Of a stretch of DNA of 64,000 nucleotides, positions 16,736 to 25,272 are shown in pieces. The position numbers and the translations under genes were made by a program. Origin of the DNA: Microbacterium suaedae (GTDB lineage Bacteria > Actinomycetota > Actinomycetes > Actinomycetales > Microbacteriaceae); contig NZ_PNFD01000003.1 of NCBI RefSeq assembly GCF_003254645.1, forward strand, positions 186,001-250,000, in the 5' to 3' direction. The notes beneath the pieces were generated by a model, which did not search any database, was not told the DNA's origin, and saw nothing but the letters and a program-made list of their open reading frames with translations. How positions within the stretch are numbered: position 1 is the stretch's first letter; each line of letters begins with the position of its first letter.

Positions 16736-17983
16736 CTATTCCACGGGGCAGACCGCGGCCGCTCCGACCGCGTCGTGCGCCTGGGCCGCCGTCCACGGCA
16801 GCGAAGCGCCGGAGTCGCCCTCGCCCGGCACCTCCATCGCAAGTGCAGCGAGCTCGCGTGCGAGCGCTCCCGCGAGCTCTCCGCCCCCGGCAGAATCGTT
16901 GAGCACCACGACGACCGTCAGCCCCGTATCGACATCGCTGTAGGCAGCCGTGCTGTACCCGGGGATCCCTCCCTGCTGCCCGATCATCGACCCGAACAGG
17001 CGATTGCCGCCCGCGGCGCGCACCCACTGGTCGCCGTCGGCAGAGACGGGAAGCGACTCGGCCCAGCGCGGCTCGAGCTCGTCACTCGATCCCGCGCGAT
17101 CAGCGAGATCGGCCGTGTAGTCGCGCAGGTCGTCGAGGGTCGTGACGATCCCGCTATCGGCATACCCCATCGACGCGGACAGTTCCGTCCATTCCATCGG
17201 GTCTGCCTCGCAGCCCTCACGCCTGATCTGCGCCGTCGTGTAGTACCCGGGAAGGGCGTTCGTGCCGGGCGCTCCCGAAGCGTCCGATGGCAGGAAGGTG
17301 TTCTCAAGCCCCTGCGGCTCGGCAACGTGCTTCGCATACAGGTCGTGAAGCGATGTATGCGACGCGTTCTCGAGCGCGATGCCGAGGAGGAAGTAGGCGG
17401 TGTCCGAGTCTCTCCAGCTCTCCGTGCTGCGGAGCCCCTCGCCGAGGCCGGACGAGGCGAACTCACGCGGGTTCCATACGCGATCGCTGTTCGCGAAGAT
17501 GTGCTGCCACAGCCCCGGCCGCGACGGAGCGAGGCCCGCGACTCCGTCGCACAGATCCACGAGCGTGACGTCTTCGAGCTGAGGCACGCTCGGCACGAAC
17601 GTGGTGATCGAGTCGTCGAGGTCCACCGCGCCGCCGTCCATGGCGTAGAGGAGGTCGCACGTCATCGACCGCGTGATCTCGCCTGCACGGAACGACATCG
17701 ACGTGTCCGGCGCCGTACCAGAGCCGGGCGCGGTCTCGCCGACCCCTGACTCCCAGGCTCCGGCCCACGGCACCCAGACGCCGACGATTGCGCCCGGCGC
17801 ACCCCCGGCGGTCATCGCGCGCTCCGTGGCGGACTGCATGCGCTCGACGACGTCGTCCGGCAGCGGATCCAGATCATCGTCGGGCGCCGGCGTCGCTCCG
17901 CTCGTGCATCCGGCGAGCGCCAGCGCGCCGATGACGGCCGTGACGATACCGAAGACCCGTCCACGACGGTGCGAGAAACCCAT
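16736..17983 (-). CDS. Beta-lactamase/serine-hydrolase-fold lipoprotein, probably catalytically inactive
   Basis: A 415-residue lipoprotein with lipobox LALAGC and a class C beta-lactamase/DD-peptidase-like fold. The family framework is recognisable: MSFRAGEITRSMTCDLLYAM, DLDDSITTFVPSVPQLEDVT, DTAYFLLGIALENASHTSL, and IGQQGGIPGYSTAAYSD near the end. The catalytic SxxK is replaced by EITR around residue 98-101, so both the nucleophilic Ser and the Lys are missing. The tyrosine motif (usually YSN) reads DSD, and the C-terminal HxG/KTG region reads QQGG. I therefore infer a pseudoenzyme that may bind a ligand or partner rather than hydrolyse. The start is ATG at 17983 with AGGGGG 4 bases upstream; the upstream frame would overlap the helicase gene. 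Confidence 0.8.
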   Translation of the reverse strand: MGFSHRRGRVFGIVTAVIGALALAGCTSGATPAPDDDLDPLPDDVVERMQSATERAMTAGGAPGAIVGVWVPWAGAWESGVGETAPGSGTAPDTSMSFRAGEITRSMTCDLLYAMDGGAVDLDDSITTFVPSVPQLEDVTLVDLCDGVAGLAPSRPGLWQHIFANSDRVWNPREFASSGLGEGLRSTESWRDSDTAYFLLGIALENASHTSLHDLYAKHVAEPQGLENTFLPSDASGAPGTNALPGYYTTAQIRREGCEADPMEWTELSASMGYADSGIVTTLDDLRDYTADLADRAGSSDELEPRWAESLPVSADGDQWVRAAGGNRLFGSMIGQQGGIPGYSTAAYSDVDTGLTVVVVLNDSAGGGELAGALARELAALAMEVPGEGDSGASLPWTAAQAHDAVGAAAVCPVE

Positions 17984-18048
17984 GTGACCCCCTGGAATGC
18001 AGACTGCCCCGTAGTCTATGCGGTGAGCGAATGCGTGCCTCTCGGGGA

Positions 18049-19422
18049 TCACCCGGATGCGGCCCGCATCTCTGCCCCCTGCTTCTCCCACGCGTTCTTC
18101 ATGAAGCGACGCACGTCCTCGTCGACGCGGATGTCGCGCGGACGCAGCGGCCGCGTGAGATACAGGCCGTCGAGCGATGTCAGACGCGACAGCGCGACGT
18201 AGGTCTGCCCCGGCGCGAACGCACCCGATCCGAGATCCACGATGGCGCGGTCGTATGTCTTGCCCTGCGACTTGTGGATCGTCACGGCCCACGCCAGACG
18301 AAGCGGAAACTGCGTGAACTCCGCGGCGACGTCACGGGAGAGCTTCTTCTGGAACGAGTCGTAGGCGTAGCGGTACTTCTCCCAGACGGCTGGCTCGACA
18401 TCGAACTCGTCGCCGTCGACGTCGACGCGCACGCTGTCCCCCTGGATCCGGGTGACGGTCCCGATCGTGCCGTTGACCCAGCGAGGCGGCTCGCCGCCGG
18501 ATCCGACGTCGTTGCGGAGGAACATCACCTGCGCCCCCACCTTGAGCTTCAGATGCTCGTCGGCCGGATAGACGTCGCCGCGCCCGAAATCGCCCGAGAT
18601 CTCGGCCACAGCCGTCTGCTCGCGCCCGGGGAGCGCCTCGAGGTGCTTCGCATTGATCGCGTTCACGCGATCATTGCGCGTCGCGAGCGTGATGACCGGA
18701 TCACCTCCCTCGTCGGGCGGCGTGCGGGCGCCGGCCTCGTTGAGAGTCTGCGCGATGTCCGCCGTGACCCGGCCGTAGCGCACGGCGTTGAGCATCGTCT
18801 TGAACACGTCGTCGCCCTGACGGTGGATTTGCGTGAGCTCGCGAATGTGCAGCTCGGCGCCGTGCCGCCCCATCTCGAGGAGACCGTCGCCCGCCTGATC
18901 GCCCGCCCAGACCTTCGCATCGAAGAACCAGAACGAGCGGTAGTGGTCGGCGATGTACTTCGCCTCATCGCCGCGCGGGGGCACCGGCGCCAGCTGATAC
19001 GGATCCCCGAACATGACGATCTGCACGCCCCCGAACGGCTCGCGGCGCCGGGCGCGCGCCTGCCGCAGCGAACGGTCGATGCCGTCCATGAGATCGGCGT
19101 TCACCATCGAGATCTCGTCGATGACGAGGGTGTCGATCGCGTTCAGCAGCTTCCGTGTCGCATCCGACTGATCGATGTCACTGTCGGCGATGAGCCCGAT
19201 GGGCAGCTTGAACAGCGAGTGGATCGTCTGCCCCTCGACATTCAACGCCGCGACGCCCGTCGGCGCGCAGATCGCGATCTGCTTCTTCGTGTTCCACGTC
19301 AGGTGCCGCAGAAGCGTCGACTTCCCCGTTCCCGCACGGCCCGTGACGAACACGTGCTCCTGCGTGTCCTCGATGAGCCGGAACAACGCCTCCTGCTCGG
19401 CGGAGAGGGCGGGAGTGGGCAT
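18049..19422 (-). CDS. PIF1-like ATP-dependent DNA helicase
   Basis: Superfamily 1 helicase of 457 residues. Walker A is VFVTGRAGTGKSTLLRHL near residue 30, Walker B is LVIDEISMVNADLMD, and GGVQIVMFGDPYQLAPV is the PIF1/RecD-like motif III. The C-terminal part ends with WAVTIHKSQGKTYDRAIVDL and YVALSRLTSLDGLYL, the UvrD_C_2-type motifs V and VI. It would unwind DNA in repair or replication. The ATG at 19422 is chosen because the upstream frame loses homology and a TACGAT -10-like hexamer (19429-19434) ends 6 bases before it, suggesting a leaderless message. It is divergent from the unknown membrane-anchored protein. Confidence 0.9.
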   Translation of the reverse strand: MPTPALSAEQEALFRLIEDTQEHVFVTGRAGTGKSTLLRHLTWNTKKQIAICAPTGVAALNVEGQTIHSLFKLPIGLIADSDIDQSDATRKLLNAIDTLVIDEISMVNADLMDGIDRSLRQARARRREPFGGVQIVMFGDPYQLAPVPPRGDEAKYIADHYRSFWFFDAKVWAGDQAGDGLLEMGRHGAELHIRELTQIHRQGDDVFKTMLNAVRYGRVTADIAQTLNEAGARTPPDEGGDPVITLATRNDRVNAINAKHLEALPGREQTAVAEISGDFGRGDVYPADEHLKLKVGAQVMFLRNDVGSGGEPPRWVNGTIGTVTRIQGDSVRVDVDGDEFDVEPAVWEKYRYAYDSFQKKLSRDVAAEFTQFPLRLAWAVTIHKSQGKTYDRAIVDLGSGAFAPGQTYVALSRLTSLDGLYLTRPLRPRDIRVDEDVRRFMKNAWEKQGAEMRAASG

Positions 19423-19459
19423 CTCACCATCGTACGAGAGCACGGTCGTGCAACGACTG

Positions 19460-19484
19460 GCCTGTGGAGAGGTGTTCCACAGGC
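19460..19484. repeat. Hairpin between helicase and unknown gene
   Basis: GCCTGTGGA (19460-19468) and TCCACAGGC (19476-19484) are perfect 9-bp arms with a 7-nt loop, lying just upstream of the TAGACT -10 box of the plus-strand gene and in the divergent promoter region. It may be an operator. Confidence 0.45.
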
Positions 19485-19506
19485 TCGGCGTTTCTAGACT
19501 GTGCGC

Positions 19507-20604
19507 ATGCCCTCCGGATCCGACGCGCCGCCTCGCACGCGCGGCTCGTCCCATCTGGCCCTGCAGCTGGTCGCCGCACTGTGCCTCTTCGCGCTCCTCC
19601 TCGGCGCGATCGTCATCGGCTTCCTCTCGCTGCACCGGGAGTTCTGGAGCGCGAGCGCATTCGCCGAGCGATACGTCGAGAGGATCGCCGACGCGGACGC
19701 GCCGGGCGCGCTCGCGATGCCGGGCGTCGCGCCCGAGTTCGCCGAGCTCGAGGACATCGAGCGGGGATACGCCTCCGAGACGCTCCTGCGGTCGGCGACC
19801 CTCACGAGCGAGATCACCGACATCGACGCGATCGACGAGCGCACCATCACGGATGGCGAGGATGAGTTCACCGAGGTCACGGTCGAGTTCACCCTCGACG
19901 GCCGCGAGGATCAGATGGTGTTCCGCGTCGAGCAGGCCGACTCGACCGGCCTCGTCCCCGAGTGGCGTTTCGCCGAGAGTCCCCTCTCGATCGTCGACCT
20001 GACCGTACGCGGCTCGTGGCGCTTCACCGTCAACGACTTCGAGATCGACAAGCGGCAGATCTCGCCCGCCGGGATCGAGGCCGAGCCGCTCGACCCCGTC
20101 TCGCTCCTGACGTTCTCACCCGGCTCCTACGACATCGCGGTCGACACCGCGGCGACGACTGCGCCCCCGCGCACCGTGCGGTCGACGGGCCTGCTCGAGA
20201 CGATCCCGATCGACATCCAGACGCAGCCCACCGATCAGCTCAGCGATGTCGTGCAGACGAAGGTCGAGGAGTACCTCGTCTCGACGTGCACAACGCAGGC
20301 TGTGCTGCAGCCGTCCGGATGCCCGTTCGGCGCGCCAGCCGAGGTCTCGGCCTCGGGCATCGCCCAGTCCGACATCACGTGGGAGATCGCTGAGCCGCCG
20401 CGCACCGCCCTCGTGCCCGCAGAGGACGATTGGGAGGTCTCCGCGACCTCGGGAATGGCACGCCTGTCGCTCACGGTGCGCGACTACATCACGGGCGCGT
20501 TCGTCCCCGTCGAACGCGACGTGTACTTCACGATGGTCGCCGACGTGGACGTGCGCGACGACGGCACCGTCCACATCACGATCGACCGCGCCGGCGACGG
20601 CTGA
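19507..20604 (+). CDS. Membrane-anchored extracytoplasmic protein of unknown function
   Basis: A 365-residue protein with one N-terminal transmembrane anchor (LALQLVAALCLFALLLGAIV) and a long acidic extracytoplasmic part. The C-terminal region holds a Cys pair (STCTTQAVLQPSGCPFG), probably a disulfide, before alternating beta strands. I do not recognise a family. The first 120 residues after the anchor look like an NTF2-like or similar alpha+beta domain, which is only an impression. TAGACT at 19495-19500 ends 6 bases before the ATG at 19507, pointing to a leaderless start; the GTG at 19501 would sit inside that gap. The gene converges on CopD/CtaG. Confidence 0.75.
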   Translation: MPSGSDAPPRTRGSSHLALQLVAALCLFALLLGAIVIGFLSLHREFWSASAFAERYVERIADADAPGALAMPGVAPEFAELEDIERGYASETLLRSATLTSEITDIDAIDERTITDGEDEFTEVTVEFTLDGREDQMVFRVEQADSTGLVPEWRFAESPLSIVDLTVRGSWRFTVNDFEIDKRQISPAGIEAEPLDPVSLLTFSPGSYDIAVDTAATTAPPRTVRSTGLLETIPIDIQTQPTDQLSDVVQTKVEEYLVSTCTTQAVLQPSGCPFGAPAEVSASGIAQSDITWEIAEPPRTALVPAEDDWEVSATSGMARLSLTVRDYITGAFVPVERDVYFTMVADVDVRDDGTVHITIDRAGDG

Positions 20605-20611
20605 GTCGCCG
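20592..20611. terminator. Hairpin between convergent genes
   Basis: CGGCGAC and GTCGCCG form a perfect 7-bp stem over a 6-nt loop that includes the plus-strand stop codon. It can serve both converging transcripts. Confidence 0.45.
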
Positions 20612-22588
20612 CTACAGCCCCCGCGCCCGGTCGCGCGCTGCCATCTCTGCGAGGCGGGCGTTGTACTCTTCCAGCTCGGCGTCGCCCGTGCGGTCGGCGT
20701 GCCGATCGCGGCGCTTCTGCTGGCGTTCGTCGCTGCGGCTCCACTGGATCGCAACCGTGATCGCCGTGATGACGGTCGGGATCTCGCCGATCGACCACGC
20801 GATCCCCCCGCCCGTGTACTGATCTTCGAGCGGCGTCGGCCCCCAATCGCGCCCCATGGATCCGTACCACTCGGCGACCATCAGCCCCTCCTGGCTCATG
20901 ATCGCGATGCCGAAGAACGCGTGCATCGCCATGACGACGATGAGCAGCACGAGCCGCCCCGCGTACGGGAGGCGCCACGGGACGGGGTCGATGCCCACGA
21001 GGGTCGTCGCGAACAGGTAGCCGGTGATGAGGAAGTGGGCCACCATCCACTCGTGGCCCAGGTGGTCGTAGAGGCTCCACCGGAACAGATCGGTGAAGTA
21101 GAAGGCCCACAGCGACCCGATGAACAGCCCCGCCGCGACGAACGGATTCGTGAGAACCTTCGCGACAGGGTTGTGCACGAGCCACAGGACCCACTCCCGT
21201 CCGCCGCGAGTGCCGTCGTCTCGCTTTCCGATCGCGCGGGACGCGAGCGTGACCGGTGCGGCTGCGACGAGCATGAGCGGGATGTCCATGCTGAGGAGCA
21301 TGTGCAGCAGCATGTGCATGCTGAACAGGTAGTGCCCGTAGGCGTTGAGCGGCCCGCACGTGACCCACAGCAGCTGCGCGATACCGAGCATCCAGAACAC
21401 GGTCCGGTACACGGGCCACGCGTCGCCGCGCCGGCGCAGGCGCCGCACGCCCGCCGCGTAGAAGAAGATCGCGAACATCCCGATGAGCAGCCAGAGCGGA
21501 TCGATCTCCCACTGCGTGAACCAAGCGCTCGCCGTCAGCTCCGGCGGCAGCGGCGCGTCGCTGAGGATCTCGGCCGGCGTCTCAAGGATCGGCGCCACAT
21601 CCTCCGTGAGCGGTGACGCGGATCGCGCAAGCGCGGCGGCGGCGCCGGAGGCGATCCCCATGAACACGAACTCCAGCGCGAGCACGGCCCAGAAGATCGC
21701 ATGCTTCTCGGTGCTCTTCGCGATGAGACGACGGCGATACCAGGCTCCCAGCACCCCCATCGCCACGAGCATGACGATCTTCACGAGCAGGACGATGCCG
21801 TACGGATCCGCGATCAGCTGATCGAGGGAGGCGATCGACGCGAGCGAACGCAGGAAGCCCGATATCGCGACGACGATGAACGCGACGAGCGCGATCGACG
21901 AGTAGCGTTCGAGGACGCGCCGCATGCGCCCGGGTTCCAGCACGGGCCGGATCGCGACGAGCAGGACGAGCCCTCCCAACCAGACGGCCGCCCCGACCGT
22001 GTGCACGGCGATCGCCGTGACGACGAGGTTGTGATCGGCGAGGTCACCAGAATGGCTCTGCGTCGCCATCGGCACGAGGCTCGCACCCGCGAGGACGGCG
22101 GTCAGCAGCGTCGAGGTCCAGCCACGCACGGCGAACGCCAGCACGGTGACGACGCCGCCCGCGATCGTCTGGAGGAGCCACGCCTGCCCGATCTCCCGCG
22201 TCGTCAGGTAGTTGCCGAGCTGGGCGCCGAACTCCGAGCCAAGCGACAGCTGCGGGTTCAGACCCAGCATGTAGTTGAGGAACGTCGTCGCCCCGCTCGA
22301 GATCGTGAAGACGGCGGCGCCGATCGACGCCGTGTCGAGGGCGACCTCGAACGCGCGTTCCTTGGGCGCGAGCGCGAACAGCGCGACGACGAGGGATCCG
22401 AGCATGACCGCACCCGAGATGTTCACCACGAGCTTGGCCACGGGAAGCGACCAGCGGACCACGGGACCGGGATCCTGCAGGGGGAGGGGATCCGCGCCTC
22501 CCGCGATGACGAGGGACCCGACGAGCGCGACTCCCGCCGCGAGAAGGAGGATGACGGGCCCGGCGGCCCGCAGAGCGCGGGGATTCAC
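20612..22588 (-). CDS. CopD/CtaG fusion: copper-handling and cytochrome c oxidase assembly protein
   Basis: Polytopic membrane protein of about 658 residues that fuses a CopD-like copper-resistance domain (residues about 1-320, with QSHSGDLADHNLVVTAIAVH and HTVGAAVWLGGLVLL) to a caa3-type CtaG domain (about 350-620, with GPLNAYGHYLFSMHMLLHML and MVAEWYG). It is expected to move or insert copper for terminal oxidase assembly. The fusion is common in actinobacteria. The C-terminus is a charged cytoplasmic tail (DERQQKRRDRHADRTGDAEL). The GTG at 22588 has no clear RBS, and a TAGGAT hexamer (22596-22601) ends 7 bases before it, which suggests a leaderless transcript. Confidence 0.92.
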   Translation of the reverse strand: MNPRALRAAGPVILLLAAGVALVGSLVIAGGADPLPLQDPGPVVRWSLPVAKLVVNISGAVMLGSLVVALFALAPKERAFEVALDTASIGAAVFTISSGATTFLNYMLGLNPQLSLGSEFGAQLGNYLTTREIGQAWLLQTIAGGVVTVLAFAVRGWTSTLLTAVLAGASLVPMATQSHSGDLADHNLVVTAIAVHTVGAAVWLGGLVLLVAIRPVLEPGRMRRVLERYSSIALVAFIVVAISGFLRSLASIASLDQLIADPYGIVLLVKIVMLVAMGVLGAWYRRRLIAKSTEKHAIFWAVLALEFVFMGIASGAAAALARSASPLTEDVAPILETPAEILSDAPLPPELTASAWFTQWEIDPLWLLIGMFAIFFYAAGVRRLRRRGDAWPVYRTVFWMLGIAQLLWVTCGPLNAYGHYLFSMHMLLHMLLSMDIPLMLVAAAPVTLASRAIGKRDDGTRGGREWVLWLVHNPVAKVLTNPFVAAGLFIGSLWAFYFTDLFRWSLYDHLGHEWMVAHFLITGYLFATTLVGIDPVPWRLPYAGRLVLLIVVMAMHAFFGIAIMSQEGLMVAEWYGSMGRDWGPTPLEDQYTGGGIAWSIGEIPTVITAITVAIQWSRSDERQQKRRDRHADRTGDAELEEYNARLAEMAARDRARGL

Positions 22589-22626
22589 GCGCTCGATCCT
22601 ATGCCGACCGGCTGAGCACGCTCTCC

Positions 22627-22706
22627 GGCCCCCGAGTCCACAAGTCTTTGTCGAGTCCGCTGCGAATCGCAACGGACTCGACGAAGACTTGTGGAGATGT
22701 GGGGCC
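22627..22706. repeat. Long intergenic hairpin
   Basis: Arms 22638-22659 and 22673-22694 are 22 nt each with a single mismatch. Inside the loop TGCG/CGCA pair again, and GGCCCC/GGGGCC (22627 and 22701) pair outside. It sits between HU and CopD/CtaG, separate from the HU terminator. It resembles the repeated elements at 28806 and 31127 in architecture, not clearly in sequence. Confidence 0.7.
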
Positions 22707-22715
22707 CAGACGCGT

Positions 22716-22749
22716 CGCGGGCGCCCTCCCCGGAGGGAGAGCGCCCGCG
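22716..22749 (-). terminator. Hairpin terminator after HU gene
   Basis: A 15-bp stem with one mismatch (22716-22730 with 22735-22749) and a 4-nt loop begins 18 bases past the HU stop codon. Confidence 0.75.
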
Positions 22750-22767
22750 GCGTCAGACGACGTCGTC

Positions 22768-23055
22768 TTACTTGACGGCGGCCTTGAGCTTGGAGCCCGC
22801 GGTCACCTTGACGCGCTTGCCGGCCGGGATCTTGATCTCGGCACCGGTCTGCGGGTTACGGCCCGTGCGGGCGGCGGTGTCGACCTGCTCGAATGCGATC
22901 CAGCCGGGGATCGAGACCTTCGAGCCCTTGGCGACGGCGCCGGAGACCGTCTCGAAGAGCGCGTCGAGGATCCCCGAGACCTTCGCCTGGCTGTCTCCCG
23001 TGGCGCTCGCGATGCTCGCGACGAGCTCGGTCTTGGTGATGTTCTTGTCGGCCAT
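22768..23055 (-). CDS. hup: HU-family DNA-binding protein
   Basis: Nucleoid-associated histone-like protein of 95 residues, acting as a dimer that bends DNA. MADKNITKTELVASIASATG starts the helical part, and the HU/IHF signature SIPGWIAFEQVDTAARTGRN followed by PQTGAEIKIPAGKRVKVTAG forms the beta arms. The ATG at 23055 has a strong GGAGGAACACA ribosome site. A hairpin (23119-23138, GCTCGGTCG with CGACCGAGC) lies in the upstream region and may be in the leader. A strong terminator follows, so the gene is monocistronic. Confidence 0.95.
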   Translation of the reverse strand: MADKNITKTELVASIASATGDSQAKVSGILDALFETVSGAVAKGSKVSIPGWIAFEQVDTAARTGRNPQTGAEIKIPAGKRVKVTAGSKLKAAVK

Positions 23056-23118
23056 TGTGTTCCTCCATCGGCACCGGAGCGCCGTGACGAATCGTGGGAC
23101 CGAGAGCGCCAGCCCCCG

Positions 23119-23138
23119 GCTCGGTCGTGCGACCGAGC
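23119..23138. repeat. Hairpin upstream of HU
   Basis: GCTCGGTCG and CGACCGAGC are perfect 9-bp arms with a 2-nt spacer, 64 bases before the HU start. It is either a leader structure of the HU mRNA or an operator; a TTAGTTTTGT A/T-rich patch lies just upstream. Confidence 0.4.
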
Positions 23139-23155
23139 ACAAAACTAACGCGTTG

Positions 23156-23181
23156 CCCCGGATTTCCGCGTATTTCCGGGG
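23156..23181 (-). terminator. Possible terminator after the MFS gene
   Basis: CCCCGGA and TCCGGGG form a 7-bp stem about 100 bases past the MFS stop, ahead of the HU promoter. Moderate stem with a 12-nt loop. Confidence 0.35.
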
Positions 23182-23278
23182 ATCTCGAGCGAATCGACAC
23201 GGCGTGTCGCCCGCGAGACGTGACTCGCGTGACAGATGTGACGATATTTCGGTGGATCCCCGGATCCGCGCGACCGCG

Positions 23279-24625
23279 TCACGAGCCGTCCGACGCGGCG
23301 GGGATGCGGCTCAGGACGACGCTGACGACCGCCCCCGCGAGAAGCAGCGCCGCGGTCGACGCGTAGAGGGCGAAGGTCGACCAGCCCGCGTCCAGCAGGG
23401 CGCCGCCCGCGATGGGCGCGAAGATCGCCCCCACACGCCCCACTGCGAGCGCGGCGCCGACGCCCGTCGCCCGCGTCGCCGCGCCGTACCGAGCGGGAGC
23501 GACCGAGTACAGTCCCGCGATGCAGCCGTTGACGAGCAGCCCCGTCACGACCCCCAGCACGAACGCGAGCCCGAGCAGCGCCGTCGACAGCACGAACACG
23601 ACGATCGAGACCGCCGTGAGCACGAGGAACGCGACGAGTGCCCGCTCCGGCGAGACGCGAACCGCGACGACGCCGTACAGGACGGATCCCACGGCGCCGC
23701 CGATCGCCAGGGCCATCCCGATGATCACACCCTGTTCGGCCGTCATCCCCGCCTCGACCATGAGGCGCGGCGTCCACGAGTTGACGAAGTAGAACCCGAA
23801 CATGACGGTGAAGAACGCCGCCCACAGCAAGACGGTGACGAGCAGCATCCGGCCGCGGAAGAGATCGCCGAGGCGAGACGAGGTCCGTTCTGTCTCGCCC
23901 GCCGCGCCGATCGACTCAAGCGAGGCATGGGCCGGGTCGAAGCCGACCCGCTTGGCGATCGCCCGCAGCGACCTGTTCGCTGAGGCCGGACGGCGCGTGA
24001 CGAGGAACTGCACCGACTCGGGGACGATGAGGGCCAGAGCGACGACGATGAACACGCTGACGCTGGCGCCCACGAGGAACACCGCGCGCCAGCCGTAGGT
24101 CTCCTGGAGGCCGTTCGCCGCGATGCCGCCGAGGAACGCCCCGACGCCGTATCCCGCCGTGTACACGCCGATCGCGAATCCACGCCAGCGGCGATTGGAG
24201 AACTCGGAGGTGATGACCGTGATGCTCGCGAGGATGCCGCCCACGCCGAGGCCGGTCAGCACGCGCCACACACCGAGCTGGACGACATCGGCCGACGACG
24301 AGGCGAGGAACATTCCGACGGTCGACACGACGGCCGATCCGATGACCGTCCAGCGCCGGCCGATGATATCCGCGAGACGGCCGATCGCGAAGGCGCCGAT
24401 CGCCATGCCGATGAGCGTCGCGCTGATCACTGTGCCGAGTTCCGAGCCGGAGAGACCGAACTCGTTCTCGACGCTCAGCGAGACGAAAGACATCGCCGCC
24501 ACGTCGAATCCGTCGTTGGCGTTGAGGAGAACCGCGATCGCGACGATCGCCCATTGATAGCCCGTCATCGGCGCGTGCTCGAGGTGGCTCCGCAGATCGC
24601 GGTTCGTGGTGAGGGTGTCTGACAT
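23279..24625 (-). CDS. MFS transporter, aromatic acid:H+ symporter-like (AAHS)
   Basis: Major facilitator of about 448 residues and 12 helices. The AAHS-like features are NANDGFDVAAMSFVSLSVEN in helix 1 and loop, and motif A GRLADIIGRRWTVIGSAVVS. WRVLTGLGVGGILASITVIT is a sugar/aromatic-porter-like motif. Likely imports an aromatic or other organic acid, but no catabolic enzymes are adjacent. The ATG at 24625 is preceded by AAGG 12 bases upstream; the longer frame would cross a palindrome at 24689-24719 that is better explained as an operator. Monocistronic by layout. Confidence 0.85.
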   Translation of the reverse strand: MSDTLTTNRDLRSHLEHAPMTGYQWAIVAIAVLLNANDGFDVAAMSFVSLSVENEFGLSGSELGTVISATLIGMAIGAFAIGRLADIIGRRWTVIGSAVVSTVGMFLASSSADVVQLGVWRVLTGLGVGGILASITVITSEFSNRRWRGFAIGVYTAGYGVGAFLGGIAANGLQETYGWRAVFLVGASVSVFIVVALALIVPESVQFLVTRRPASANRSLRAIAKRVGFDPAHASLESIGAAGETERTSSRLGDLFRGRMLLVTVLLWAAFFTVMFGFYFVNSWTPRLMVEAGMTAEQGVIIGMALAIGGAVGSVLYGVVAVRVSPERALVAFLVLTAVSIVVFVLSTALLGLAFVLGVVTGLLVNGCIAGLYSVAPARYGAATRATGVGAALAVGRVGAIFAPIAGGALLDAGWSTFALYASTAALLLAGAVVSVVLSRIPAASDGS

Positions 24626-24688
24626 AGAGGAAGTGCCTTCGTTGGTACGTGCTCCGGGTCCGCATCGATGCGTCCCCCGCCACCATAT

Positions 24689-24719
24689 ACCTACATACAT
24701 AGTCTCTATGTCAGTAGGT
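24689..24719. promoter_or_regulatory. Palindromic operator upstream of the MFS gene
   Basis: ACCTACATACATAG and CTATGTCAGTAGGT are inverted arms with 12 of 14 positions pairing around TCT. It is an A/T-rich island in a GC-rich background, 64 bases before the MFS start. The cognate regulator is not adjacent. Confidence 0.65.
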
Positions 24720-24741
24720 AAATCCACCCGGAGACGACGAA

Positions 24742-24771
24742 AGGGCGGACCGGCCGAAGCCGATCCGCCCT
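24742..24771 (-). terminator. Hairpin terminator after rpsN
   Basis: A 13-bp stem with one mismatch around a CGAA tetraloop begins 22 bases after the rpsN stop codon. Confidence 0.75.
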
Positions 24772-24793
24772 CTTCGAGGCAGGTGCCGTCAGA

Positions 24794-25099
24794 TCACCAC
24801 GAGGACTTCGTGATGCCGGGCAGCTCGCCACGGTGCGCCATGCCGCGGAAGCGGACACGCGACAGGCCGTACTTCGTCAGGACACCGCGGGGGCGGCCGT
24901 CGATGACATCGCGCGAGCGGACGCGAACCGGCGACGCGTTGCGGGGCAGCTTCTGCAGCCCGACACGCGCGGCCTCGCGCTCCTCGTCGCTCGCGTTCGG
25001 GTTGACGAGGGTCTTCTTCAGCTCGCGGCGCTTCTCGGCGTAGCGCTCCACGATCACCTTGCGCTGCTCGTTGCGCGCGATCTTGCTCTTCTTGGCCAT
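24794..25099 (-). CDS. rpsN: 30S ribosomal protein S14, zinc-independent form
   Basis: Small-subunit ribosomal protein of 101 residues. [20 protein letters not shown] and [20 protein letters not shown] are S14 signatures, and [18 protein letters not shown] is the conserved C-terminus. It is the long C-minus form, lacking the zinc-ribbon cysteines of the short S14. It starts 2 bases after the rpmG stop and is the last gene of an rpmB-rpmG-rpsN cluster. In other actinobacteria such C-minus clusters are often Zur-controlled; here I see no convincing Zur box. Confidence 0.95.
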   Translation of the reverse strand: MAKKSKIARNEQRKVIVERYAEKRRELKKTLVNPNASDEEREAARVGLQKLPRNASPVRVRSRDVIDGRPRGVLTKYGLSRVRFRGMAHRGELPGITKSSW

Positions 25100-25101
25100 G
25101 C

Positions 25102-25272
25102 TTAACGCTCCTCGCGGAAGTCGACGTGCTTGCGGACCACCGGGTCGTACTTCTTCAGCACGAGGCGGTCGGGGTTGTTGCGACGGTTCTTCTTGGTCAC
25201 GTAGGTGAACCCCGTGCCCGCCGTCGAACGCAGCTTGATGATCGGACGAACGTCCTGAGTCTTCTTCGCCAT
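25102..25272 (-). CDS. rpmG: 50S ribosomal protein L33, zinc-independent form
   Basis: Large-subunit protein of 56 residues, [20 protein letters not shown] and [20 protein letters not shown]. No CxxC pair is present, so it is a C-minus L33. The start codon overlaps the rpmB stop by one base and the stop lies 2 bases before the rpsN start, so translation of the three genes is coupled. Confidence 0.95.
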   Translation of the reverse strand: MAKKTQDVRPIIKLRSTAGTGFTYVTKKNRRNNPDRLVLKKYDPVVRKHVDFREER

